64,000 nt of DNA from Branchipolynoe longqiensis (taxonomy: Eukaryota > Annelida > Polychaeta > Phyllodocida > Polynoidae): contig CM059187.1 of assembly GCA_030323885.1 (NCBI GenBank), forward strand, positions 122,107,593-122,171,592, given 5' to 3'. Numbering within the stretch: the stretch's first letter is position 1; each line of letters starts with the position of its first letter. Made by a program: the position numbers and the translations under genes. Positions 8,791 through 20,096 of this stretch are shown one piece after another. The notes under the pieces were generated by a model. The model was not told the DNA's origin. It ran no database searches and was given only the letters and a program-made list of their open reading frames with translations.

Positions 8791-10772
8791 CCCTCAACAA
8801 AAACAAACACTCACTAGAGAACTTAATCAAAGGCAGAGGGTTAAAGCAAAAAATGAGTGAGCTAACAAGGCTTGGAGAAAACAGCTCGATAATAGACCTA
8901 ATAATAACAGACTCAAATCATACCCACACCTCAGGAACAAGAAAATGGGGCATTAGCGATCATGAATTGATATATGTTACTAGAAAGAAAATAAAAACAA
9001 AAAACAAAACTACTCCCCGTATGGGTAGATCATACAAAAACTACACAAAAGAGGCACTCGAAACTCATCTGAAAGAGAAAATGAAATTGCCATTTCCAAT
9101 TGAGATAGGTGTAAATGACCAATGGAACTATATCATTGGGGAAGTCAGAAAGCATCTGGACACTACCTGCCCAATAAAAAAACTTAAAATCAAAAACAAC
9201 CAAGACCCATGGGTAACCCCAGAATGAATCAACCTAATTATGGACAAATATAAAACAGGCAAATTAGCCAAAGCAAGCGAGCGACTACTAGACATAGAAA
9301 ACTACCACAAAGCAAGAAATCGTAGCCAGAAATCAGTGAGAAAAGCCAAAAGACGGTACATTGTCAAACAAGACCAGCAATGGGGAAAAAACTCACACAA
9401 ATTCTGGAACAATGTGAAAATACTAATACCAAATAATAAAAATAAAGAATGGATTACCCTTTACAACAACGATGGGGTGGAAATCAGCAACAACGATACT
9501 GCTAATATAATGAACAAACATTTTTCAACCATAGGCAATAAACTATCCAAACAATTCAACACAAACTGGACCATGAAAGCGCAACAATTAAACACAGACA
9601 TTGGAGATTGCACAACCACAATAAAAGAGATAAGTGAGCTCATAGAATCAATTGATTGCAACAAGCCTTCGGGCATTGAAAATACCTCGAGTACAGTATT
9701 GAGGGATGCATTCGGATGCATCCCAGATGTTATATGTGAGCTATACAACAAATCGTTCACAGAAGGTACTTGTGTGGACTGCTGGAAACTGGCCAAAGTA
9801 ACACCGCTCCACAAAGGAGGGGATAAACAGGTACTGGGAAACTATGGACCGATCTCCATACTTCCACTGCCTGGTAAACTAATGGAAAGGGTAATGCATA
9901 GACATGTTATGGACCGCCTAAACGAACACAAAATATTGGACAGTAAACAGGGCGGTTTCAGAAAATGCCACTCGACAATAAAAACAATTGCTAACTTAAT
10001 AAATGATATTGCAAACAGTATCGGTAAAAAGAACCTGGTGGGTGCAGCGTTCATAGACTTCAGCAAAGCGTTCGACACGGTGGACCACCCTATCCTAAAG
10101 AGCAGACTGGCCCAAATGGGAATAACGGGAGTAACAGGAAAATGGCTAGCGAGCTATCTAGAAAACAGAAAGCAATGCACCACAGTAAATGGATCCATAT
10201 CCAATGAGGAAAAGATAACTTGCGGAGTACCCCAAGGGTCAGTCCTGGGGCCACTTCTCTTCCTCATATATATTAACGATCTAAACAACTGGCTAGAAAT
10301 TGAAAACATCCAACTATATGCAGATGACACTGTGGTATATGCTGCAGGCAAAACAACCGAAGAAATAGAAATGAAACTGAATCTAACACTAACAAAACTA
10401 ATCGAGTGGTGCCAACTAAATAGGATAACCATAAACAACAGCAAGTCAAAAACAGTACTATTTGGTACCAGGCTAACAAGTAATGAGAAAATAAAGTGTC
10501 TTCTGGGAAACACCGAACTAGAACAAGTAGACAACTACCGATATCTGGGAGTGGATCTAGACAGACACCTAAATTATGACCTCTGCATAACAAATACTAT
10601 CAAAAAAGTAAACCATAAAATATGGCTACTGGCTAAACTGAGATACTACATGACTGAAAGCATGGCAATTAAAATATATAAAGGCATGATCCTCCCCTAC
10701 TTTGACTATGGCGATGTAGTATACATGGGAGGAAATACAAAACTATTAAACAAACCTTCCCATCGCACTTAG
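8790..10772 (+). pseudogene. LINE ORF2 fragment (endonuclease C-terminus and RT)
   Basis: The first part (to 9224) ends an apurinic-type endonuclease: IIDLIITDSN and GISDHELIYV, where SDH is the catalytic C-terminal motif. A TGA at 9225-9227 interrupts the frame. A 510-residue frame from 9240 then carries the [57 protein letters not shown] and QLYADDTVVYAA (YADD intact). This is the Jockey/CR1/L2 type. Homology ends abruptly near 10750 inside the post-RT domain, so the copy lacks both its 5' part and its 3' end. It sits inside the YR element and is younger than it. Except for the TGA the frame is well preserved. Confidence 0.88.
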
Positions 10773-11751
10773 AACAGGTGTGTTTGAACCTGCACTCATC
10801 CTCTGCGCAGTCGCATCCCCCATCTGAGTTCCAGGCGTAGCAGGAGCGCTTTCCAGGCCCGGATGGCGATTTCCTTCATGATGTCGATGAACCGTAGCTC
10901 GTCTTCTTGTGCCTGTGGTTCTGGTCGCTGTAGTGGTACATGCTCTCGCTCTGGTACTTGGATGAGAATGCAGCGAATCCCATCGTCTCCGCTAGCTTCC
11001 AGATCTCCAAATCGTACTCGACATGTGCAATGTCCTTATAATGGTCATCCCTCTCACAATTGGTGATGAACTTTAGATGCTGCAAGAAGGCTTTGTAGTC
11101 TTGTACGGACAGGTCTGCTATGGTGAGGCACCAGGACGCACTAGCATTAATTAGCTCATAGGTGTTGAGCTTCCTAACATCCTTTCCCCCCAGAGTGTGT
11201 TTTTTCAAAGCCCACTTACTCCGTCTACGTCTGGAAGCACTGCTGTCGCTCCGCGAGCATGTTGTCCGGCATCGTCGTCCGGTTTCCCTTGATCTTCTCC
11301 ATGACCGGCCATAGGAAGAGTGGCCTTCGTCTTCTCCATCCTTCGTCTTCCACTCTGGCCGTGCCTCCTCGGGAATCACTTGAATGTCTGTTCTGTAGCT
11401 GGACTTCTCCGTCATGTCGTCCTCTTTTCCTGGCTCGTCCCGAGTCCGCAGGCGACCGGACCTCCTTCTGTCCCTCTCTGCCTGTAAGTCACTCAAACGG
11501 TTCTGGAGGTCCTGTAACCATAATTCTGCCTCAATTTTTGCGATCGCCATTCTTGCTTCCTCCTCCTTTTCGTCAATTGATAAATCCGCCAGTGCCATCG
11601 TCAGCTGGCCCGAATCGTCTTTAGACTTAATCGAGGCCATCTTGGTCATACTTCTTGTGCGAACCGTCGTCCATTCCTGATGGTCGCAGCAAGTCGACGT
11701 ATCGACCTTCTTGTGGTTAAATCCGCAATCGCTACAGTATGGTAGCGGCAT
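10773..11751 (-). pseudogene. Gag-like ORF of the YR retrotransposon
   Basis: A 291-residue frame starts MPLPYCSDCGFNHKK (CxxC..H), continues with a predicted coiled-coil (EARMAIAKIEAELWLQDLQN through LQAERDRRR), an Arg/Ser-rich basic tract (about residues 150-195), and a globular C-terminal part (KLNTYELINASASWCL, DYKAFLQHLKFITNCERD). An in-frame TGA at 10873-10875 is followed in the same frame by CYAWNSDGGCDCAEDECRF and then KHTCSKCDGK, a Cys/His knuckle-like motif. It is cut off by the LINE junction at ~10770. It has the position and domain types of the first ORF of YR retrotransposons, a nucleocapsid-like RNA-binding protein. Confidence 0.75.
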
Positions 11752-12240
11752 AACAATCCGTCATTTGCTGCTGAGTGAACGATCCGAATCTCGTCAGATT
11801 GTCGTCCGATTCGTTGTCCGATGGCCCTGCGTAACGGTTAAGGCGATAAATCAACCGAGAAAGTCAGAACCAGCGATAAATGCCCGTCGCTACAGTATGT
11901 AGCGGCCTTACCTCGCCGTCGTCCGGTGGCTGTGATTGTCGAGTAGATCCACCAGCCTTAGAAAACAACCCGTGGCGTCGTCCGTTGGCCCTTGCGTAAC
12001 AGTTAAGGCCATAGATTTAAGAGAAAGTCAGAATCAGACATAAATGCAAGTCGCTACAGTATGTAGCGGCCTTACCTCGCCGTCGTCCGCTGGCCCTAAT
12101 GCCTAACGTAATGAAAAACCAGTGAATCCGTCCAGTTTCCTCCTGATTGTCGAGAATATCCACCAGCCTTAGAAAACAACCCGTGACGTCGTCCCTTGGC
12201 CCTTGCGTAACGGTTAGGCAGTCGCTGAAGCATAACACAA
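11752..12240. repeat. ~165 bp tandem repeats in the YR element 5' region
   Basis: The block CGCTACAGTATGTAGCGGCC recurs at about 11890 and 12052, with a related piece near 11732. CCAGCCTTAGAAAACAACCC recurs at about 11952 and 12166. GCGTAACxGTTAxG recurs at about 11829, 11994 and 12204. About 2.5 imperfect units lie between A1 and the gag-like start, where promoter or leader sequence would be expected. The palindrome CGCTACAGTATGTAGCG could be a protein site or hairpin. Confidence 0.75.
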
Positions 12241-12248
12241 CATGCCGA

Positions 12249-12325
12249 AGCAAAAAACTGGAGGCAAGTGACGATTCAAACCACTCAAGAGCACACGCCC
12301 GGGCCAGAAGGACCGCAGCCAGTGG
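12249..12325 (-). repeat. 5' terminal repeat A1 of the YR element
   Basis: Shares GCAAAAAACTGGAGGCAAGT, then GACGATTCAAACCACTC and AGAAGGACCGCAGCCAGTGG with A2 at 5944-6019. It defines the upstream edge of the minus-strand element. Confidence 0.88.
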
Positions 12326-12716
12326 CCGAACGACGGCGATTGGCTAATATTAACTCGAGTAGAATCGAATAATAAATAATAAATAATTCTCCGAGCGTTT
12401 ATATGTATATAATACATTATATATAATATATATTTTGTGGTGGGTGTATTTATGCTGCCCATAATGGTTAAGTCTAATGACTTGTTTTTGCTGCTGGACA
12501 GTAATAGTCTTGTGACTCCCCTTCTTTTTATCACTTTCAGTTGTTGTGTAGCTAACTACTGCATGCATTCTTTCTCTGTTTGTAAGCATTTTTCCACATC
12601 CCCCAAACCTCTGTGAGTTTGTTCATTCTACAATCGGATAATTGTTTGGTTACCAATAGTTAACTTCTCTGAATGTCTTCACCTTGCTGTGTTAGTGGTC
12701 ATTAGGTTTTGATTTG

Positions 12717-12755
<39 letters not shown>

Positions 12756-13719
12756 AATATGTTTATATATAGGTATATCAATTATCTATTATGGGAATAT
12801 AAACAAGGACACTATCTATCTTCAGTTCCCTATAATATACTATACTCACTGTATCCTCTCTACTGACCCTATTTAGTTACAGGGTTTTTGTTAGTTTTTT
12901 TTTATGGGATGTTTATGCTGTCCATAGCATATGAGCTCGGATGATGGAGCGTGTTTTCAATGCTGGGCAGTTATCGGTCTGTGTTTCTTAAGATTATGGT
13001 TTGTGGTTAGTGATCTATGTTAGTTTTTTTGGATTTTCTTGGTAAAAGTCTTCCTCTTTTTATTTGTTCCTACACTTAATTCTAGACTAGCCTACTCTAT
13101 TTACATATTATAGGCTTGTACGTAATAGGTAGTTGGTCTATGTTTGGATTTGATGTTATCTGGCTGTTTTCTGGCAGGGGTTTACCTCTCATGGGCTGTC
13201 CTGCTGGTGGGCCGTGACGTACAGTATATATTGTTTTTACATTATTTGATTAAAACCAGAATGATTTCCAATTGTGAGCAATTGGTGTTTGTAATTCGAT
13301 TGGTCTAACCTTATCCTAGTAATGCCGAGTTCCAGGCAAGGTGGTGACTAGTTTGTTTGTTTTGTTTGTTGTTATTGTTTTACTGTAGCGACTAATATCA
13401 AATCTGTGAGGCTTCAACATAGCTGGACCAGGGATTATTCGCAAAGGTTGCAATGTGGGTAATTCAGCTGGAATGGGCAATGCACCCTCCTCCCCTGCCC
13501 GCTGCAACTTGGACTCATCTTCAGGTCATAGGCGAGTTCATTTCCCGATCCACATGATTAGCCACTGGGCTTTCAGACCTTCTCCATCATCGCACACACC
13601 CGTTGACCCACCGTCATTCGTCAGCTGGCTGACAATCCCCAAACTCTCTATTGCATTCCTCTACTATTGATGTACCTCATTAGGGTTTGTTTTGGGGTGT
13701 TTTTTTTGGTCCATTAGTT
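12326..13719. other. AT-rich non-coding stretch with (TA)n
   Basis: No gene is apparent. It contains an (AT)n microsatellite at 12717-12776 and T-rich sequence at 12880-13080. At 13310-13345 a piece, CTTATCCTAGTAATGCCGAG, resembles the internal part of SINE family S2. Confidence 0.5.
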
Positions 13720-13724
13720 GTTTA

Positions 13725-13925
13725 AGCAGGGGAAATTTCAGTCATAGATGACTGGTCTTCCTCATTCCACTGCTGGTCGATAGAAAGCCCGAGCCTACAC
13801 TTTTACCAACCCAAGGGATTTTTTACCTCCCACACCACATAGACATGGTATGAAAGCAACCGGTCTTTGATGACGCTGTAAGTTATACACAGCGGTGGAA
13901 ATCCTGGTGGTTTGACCTGGATGCT
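13725..13925 (-). repeat. SINE family S1 fragment
   Basis: Shares CGATAGAAAGCCCGAG, CCCAAGGGATTTTT, CTCCCACACCACATAGACAT and GTTATACACAGCGGTGGAAA with the fuller copies at 44838-45833 and 49575-49870. The tRNA-like head is absent. Confidence 0.7.
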
Positions 13926-14323
13926 AGCATTTTTAAGTCGAATAAACACTTCTTACCTGGCTTTCTACAATATTTCATTCTTTAACCAAATCGAATCACA
14001 CAAGAAATGACACAATAAGCCTTCATGACCTGTTATGCACAAGTTTACATGAAATGCATTTTTTTAAATTAGTTTATTAAGTATTCAGACTTGAAAATTA
14101 TAAGTAAATATTTTGTGCACAACAAGTACCTAAGAAAACCAATGATGATTGCAGGGAAATTCCATCTGGAGAAAAGGTTTAGACTGATGCGTCCATCCAT
14201 CCAAACAGACACACTGCGTGGGTGGTGAGAAAGTTAAGCATTAGCCACATGATCATTGAGAGGAGCTAAAGGGCACACTGCAGACTTCTGCCCTCCTTCT
14301 AGACTCCACATAAGATTGGGTAA

Positions 14324-14993
14324 TACCCCTGTCACACTACAACGTAACGAGCCAACGTGAGCCTAACGTGGTCATTTTTCGTCATTACGTTGGGTTACGT
14401 CATGATGACGTCAGAATGACGTTAGAATGACATTGAGCTACGTCACATTACGTCGTGTTACGTTGACTTACGTCAAGGTTTTGGACATGTTCAAAACTTT
14501 CGACGTAGATCGAACGTACGGGTTTATGTTCGCTGTATGTTCTGTTCACGGTCAGCGAACGTCAATGACGTTAAACGGACGTTAGGCAAACGTTCCTCAC
14601 TACGTTCCACTCGTTGACCCACATTAAAGCTGGTGGAAACATCCATGCGGCGTAATGGGAAAGTCAGGAGAACGTCAGGAGAACGTCAGGAGAACGTCAA
14701 GAGAACATCAGGAGAACGTGCATTCAACATACGTTCAACGTCTCATGACATAGCTAACATACTGTAACGTTCTTCTGGCGATGGAATAACGTTCATAACG
14801 TTCCGTGATCGTCATTACGTTGACCTCTCTCGTTGAATGACGGTATCACTACGCTTTACCGACGTTACGCTATCGTCCACTACGCTGCATCCACGTTCAA
14901 CTTGTGCCCAAATTTGCATACTACGCCGAGAAGTTCAACGTTCTTCACGTTCTCCCTACGTCGACGTCGTTACGTCATAGTGTGACAGGGCCA
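14324..14993. mobile_element. Harbinger-like MITE, family A
   Basis: The left end TACCCCTGTCACACTACAAC pairs with the right end in reverse complement, TGGCCCTGTCACACTATGAC. TAA lies on both sides (14321-14323, 14994-14996). It is non-coding and full of ACGT words (TTACGTCA, AACGTCAGGAG in tandem at 14663-14700). Related copies are 20097-21685 and 45009-45700 (inverted). Confidence 0.88.
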
Positions 14994-14996
14994 TAA

Positions 14997-15795
14997 GGAA
15001 TGACATCGAGAAGGAGTGCAATTGACGGGAGTCTCTATTGACTGGGCCCAGCACTACAAGACAAATAGTGAGTAGCGGTAGGGTAGGCGGATGGAAAAAG
15101 TGTGCGCATCGCTGGCTCGGTAGGAAGCGAGAAGACAGCAGCAAGCCAGAGACGGCAGGGGTGAATGTTGACTAGCCAATCCGGTGGATGGATGGTGGAC
15201 TCGTCCGTCCACTCGAAGTAGAGTCCAAAGTGCGGTGGTGGGTGGGGGGTGGTGGGTGGGGGGTATGTGTCATTCTCGCTGAATCAAACGCAATGTTCTC
15301 ATTGTGACCAATACTGCACAGCAAATAAAGAAAAGCATTGTCTTAGTTGTCGTGTTCTCCTTTTTAGTGTGCTGCTTCTGTAAATTTGAAACTTTTAAAG
15401 AATTTAATTTAATTTACTTTTATCTGATCTTCAAATACAGTATAGTGGTTTTTGGTTGGCACCCTCCCGCCAATACTACGGGATGAATTCTCTGAATATA
15501 CACACACCTTTACTGAACTTGGTGGATCATATTTGGGAGTGCATTCCAAATTGTATTAATTTTGTTCTAACAGCCAATAAGAGATGACAATAGTTATGGC
15601 TGACTCTGGCAAATTCAGAGTATTTTGGTGCCTGATCCTCATATTCAGAGCAATTGGTGTTTTCCCAATTTACCCAAGTTTATGCAAGTGCCTTAGTCCT
15701 ATTGTCGCATCTCTCGCCTTCCAGTGTTAAAAGCATTGCCATGGAGTGGCTAATGCTTCGATCAGTGCCCCTAGTTAGGTCCTACTCAAAACTGG
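14997..15795. other. Unassigned non-coding stretch
   Basis: A G-rich run at 15230-15270 (GGTGGGTGGGGGG-type) and otherwise featureless sequence; no gene is supported. The part near 15130-15300 resembles 40650-40810 (both contain TGACTxGCCAATC.xxTGGA). Confidence 0.4.
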
Positions 15796-15799
15796 TTAA

Positions 15800-16188
15800 A
15801 GCGGCATAGTCCGTTGAAAGCATCAAATTTTCAAATGTGTCAATCATTACGTGGACAAAAAAAAAAGAGTTTTAACATTTTGAGCCAGGCTCATATGTGA
15901 TTCTATATATCAAACAGAGATACTTGTGCGCTTATTAAGTATTTGTAGCTCTATCAATGGGAATATTAAGTCAATTCTTTTTAACCTGTTGTTGCTGAAG
16001 CCTATCGTGGTCACCATTTCTGCAGGCAGGTCAAAATGAATTCAGCATGGTTTGATTTCAGATACCCTCAAGGTTAGGCATTGGTAATAAATCTGATTTC
16101 AAACTAAAGTAAGACAGATTTTAGCAATCAAAGAGTTGTGTGTATCCAAAAATATGGTAGAAACTCAAAACAGTAAGACTCTGAAACT
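15800..16188. mobile_element. TTAA-target MITE (family T), diverged
   Basis: The left end AGCGGCATAGTCCGTTGAAA follows TTAA (15796-15799). The right end, ...CTCTGAAACT, is followed by TTAG. The body shares family T order (ATCAAATTTTC, GAAGCCTAT, GATTTCAGATACC, AAACTCAAAAC). It is old and degraded. Confidence 0.6.
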
Positions 16189-16502
16189 TTAGGAATATTC
16201 TGTGGCTATTATTTGGATTTGCTGGAGAGTTTTGGTAAAGGTTTCGGTGTATCGAGAATATAATAACCATTCTAACATAGATCATCGTATTATATAAGAT
16301 TATGCATCTCACACATGTGAAATGCATAACCTTATGGGGCTGTCACATTACGACGCTTCTTACCGGCGTGCCTCCAACGCACAAAATAAGTTTTATGCGT
16401 CGAGACACGTCCAACTTTTCGGCGGTTTGGGAAAACGTTCGACGTCAGCGCAGCGTGTTAGTAGCGCGCGTCCAATGTTGTGGTAACGTATATCGGCGCG
16501 TT

Positions 16503-19500
16503 CTTTCTTTCTCTCTCTCTCTCTCTCTCTCTCTCCCTCCCTCCCTTTCTCCCTCCCTCTCTCTCTCTCCCTCCCTCCATCCCTCCCTCCCTCCGTGTGT
16601 CTCTGCGTGTGTGTCCCTGTGTCTATGTGTGTGTGTCTGTGTGTCTCTCTGTGTGTCTCTGTCTCTGTGTGTATCTCTGTGTATGTGTATCTGTGTCTGT
16701 GTGTGTGTCTCTGTATCTGTGTGTGTGTCTCTGTGTGTGTGTATGTGTGTGTCTGTGTGTGTCTGTGTGTGTCTGTGTGTGTCTCTGTCTCTTTGTGTGT
16801 GTCTCTGGGTCTGTGTGTGTGTCTCTGTGTCTGTGTGTGTCTCTATGTCTGTGTGTGTCTCTGTGTCTGTGTGTCTCTGTGTTTGTATGTGTGTCTCTGT
16901 GTCTATGTGTGTATATCTGTGTCTCTGTGTGTGTTTGTGTGTGTGTCTGTGTGTGTGTCTCTCTGTCGATGTGTCTCTATGTGTGTTTCTCTGTGTGTGT
17001 GTGTCTCTGTGTCTGTCTGTCTCTGTGTATGTGTGTGTCTATGTGTCTCTGTGGGTGTATCTGTGTCTGAGTGTGTCTCTGTGTCTGTGTGTGTGTCTCT
17101 TTGACTCTGTGTGTGTCTGTGGGTGTGTCTCTGTGTGTGTCTATATGTGTGTCTCTGAATGTGTATCTGTGTCTGTGTGTGTGGCTCTGTGTCTCTGAGT
17201 GTGTCTGTGTGTTTCTGTGTCTCTGTGTGTGTCTGTGTGTCTGTGTGTGTATCTCTGTTTCTCTGTGTGTGTGTCTGTGTGTCTGTGTGTGTGTCTCTGT
17301 GTCTTTGTGTGTGTGTCTCTGTGTCTGTGTGTATGTCTGTGTATCTGTGTGTGTCTGTGTGTGTGTCTCGGTGTCTTTGTGTCTCTGTCTCTGTGTCTGT
17401 GTGTGTCTCTGTGTCTATGTGTGTGTATCTGTGTCTATGTGTGTGTGTCTCTGTGTCTATGTGTGTGTCTCTGCATCTCTGTGTGTGTCTCTGTGTATGT
17501 GTCTGTGTGTGTCACTGTTTCTATGTGTGTGTCTCTGTGTCTCTGTGTGTGTCTCTGTGTCTGTGTGTGTGTATCTGTGTCTCTGTGTATGTCTCTTTGT
17601 CTCTGTGTGTGTCTCTTTGTCTGTGTGTGTCTGTGTGTGTGACTGTGTGTGTCTCTGTGTGGGAGGGAGGGAGGGAGAGAGAGAGAGAGGGAGGGAGAGA
17701 GAGAGGGAGGGAGGGAGGGAGGTAGGGAGAGTGTCTGTGTGTGTCTCTCTCAGAGACACACACACAGACAAATACACACACATAGACACACACAGAGACA
17801 AAGAGACAGACACAGAGACATAGAGACACACACACAGACACACACACATACACAGATACACACACACATACAGAGAGACACACACACAGAAACACACACA
17901 CAGACACACACAGTGAGGGAGGGAGGAAGGGATGGAGAGTGTCTGTGTGTGTCTCTCTCAGAGACACACACACAGAGACACACACACAGACACAGAGAGA
18001 CACACACAGACACATACACAGGGACACATACACAGGGACACAGAGACACATACAGAGAGACACACACAGACACAGAGACACACACAGACACAGAGACACA
18101 CACACTGAGACACAGTGACAGAAACACAGAGACACACACACAGACACAGAGACACAGACACAGACACAGACACAGACACAGACACAGACACAGAGACACA
18201 CAGACAGACACAGGGACACACACAGACAAAGAGACACATACACATACACAGACACAGAGACACACACAGATACAGTCACAGAGACACACAGAGACACATA
18301 CACAGACACAGATACACAAACAGAGACACACACAGACACAGAGACACACACAGACACAGAGACACACACATAGAGACACAGAGACAGAGAGACACCCACA
18401 GAGACACAGAGAAACGCACACAACCACACACAGAGACACAGAGACACACACATAGACACAGAGACACACATTCAGACACAGATACACACATAGTCACAGA
18501 GACACACCCACAGAGACACAGAGACATACACACAAACACACACAGAGACACAGAGACACACACATATACACAGAGACACACATACAGACACAGAGACACA
18601 CACAGACACACACAGACACATACACAGGGACACAGAGAGACAGACACACAGACACACACAGACACAGAGACACACATACAGACACAGAGACACACACACA
18701 GACACACAGACACACACACAGACATAAACACAGAGACACACACAGCCACAGAGACACACACAGACACACACAGACACAGAGGCACATGCAGAGACACAGA
18801 GACACACACACAGACACAGAGACACACACACTGAGACACAGAGACAGAAACACAGAGACACAGAGACACACAAAGACACAGAGACACAGACACACAGACA
18901 CACAGACACCCACCCACAGACACACAGACACACACACAGAAACACAGACACACACAGACACAGAGACACACACACTGAGACACAGAGACAGAAACACAGA
19001 GACATACACGCAAACACACAGACACACACAGACACACACAGACACACACATAGACACAGAGACACACACAGACACAGAGACACACACATACACAGACAAA
19101 CTGAGAGACAGAGACAGAAACACACATACACAGACACAGACACAGAGACACACACAGACACAGAGACACACACACAGACACACAGACACACACACTGAGA
19201 CACGGAGACAGAAACACAGAGACACACAGACACACACACAGACACAGAGACACACACCGACACAGAGACACACACAGACACACATACACACACACTGAGA
19301 CAGAGACACAGAGACACAAAGACACAGAGACACACTCAGAGACACACAGACACACACAGACACAGAGACACACACTCAGACACAGAGACACACACACTGA
19401 GACACAGATACAGAAACACAGAGACATACACACAGACACAGAGACACACACAGACACACACAGACACACACAGACACACACAGACACACACACACTGAGA

Positions 19501-19915
19501 CACAGAGACAGAAACACACATACACACAGACACACAGACACACACAGACACAGAGACACACACAGACACAGACACACAGACACACAGACACACACACTGA
19601 GACACAGAGACAGAAACACAGAGACACAGAGACACACACACAGACACAGACACACACAGACACTGAGACACACACAGACACACACACTGAGACACAGACA
19701 CAGAGACACACACAGACACAGAGACACACACACTGAGACACAGACACAGAGACACCCACACAGAAACACAGAGACACAGAGACACACACAGACACACAGA
19801 CACACACACAGACATACACACAGACACACACAGACACACAGACACACAGACACACAGAGACACACACCCTGAGACACAGAGACACACACAGAGACACACA
19901 CAGAGACACACACAA
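16503..19915. repeat. GTCTCTGTGTGT / ACACAGAGACAC satellite with strand switch
   Basis: From 16503 to about 17655 the plus strand is a degenerate array of GTCTCTGTGTGTGT-type words. After a GGGA/GAGA stretch it flips to ACACACAGACACAGAGACAC words from about 17750 to 19915. It is therefore an inverted arrangement with arms over 1 kb. Open frames run through it on both strands in several phases, encoding Cys/Val/Ser/Leu or Thr/His/Arg/Asp repeats. They are composition artefacts. Confidence 0.95.
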
Positions 19916-20096
19916 AAATGTGCGAGCAACGTTCCTCCAACGCGCTGGTAACGTGTGTCGACGTCCTGCAAATGGGCCCGTAACGTGCGATCCAACACGT
20001 TGGCGCGCGTCGGCCCGCGTCGAAAGTTTTGTGCAAGTACAAAACGTTGGACACGGCCCGACGCGCGCCAACGTGTCCGTGCAGACCTTGCTGTAA

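Larger units (their letters stand above)
5886..12325 (-). mobile_element. YR retrotransposon with split direct repeats (PAT/Ngaro-like)
   Basis: On the minus strand the order is: repeat A1 (12325-12249), tandem array, gag-like ORF (11751-10773), a LINE interruption (~10750-8790), RT/RNase H (8790-7024), tyrosine recombinase (6995-6092), then repeats B1 (6060-6017), A2 (6019-5944) and B2 (5930-5886). The arrangement A1-ORFs-B1-A2-B2 is the split direct repeat structure known for the PAT and Ngaro groups of tyrosine-recombinase retrotransposons. Such elements integrate through the recombinase rather than an integrase. Every ORF carries lesions, so this copy is dead. It is about 6.4 kb with the LINE and about 4.5 kb without. 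Confidence 0.85.
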
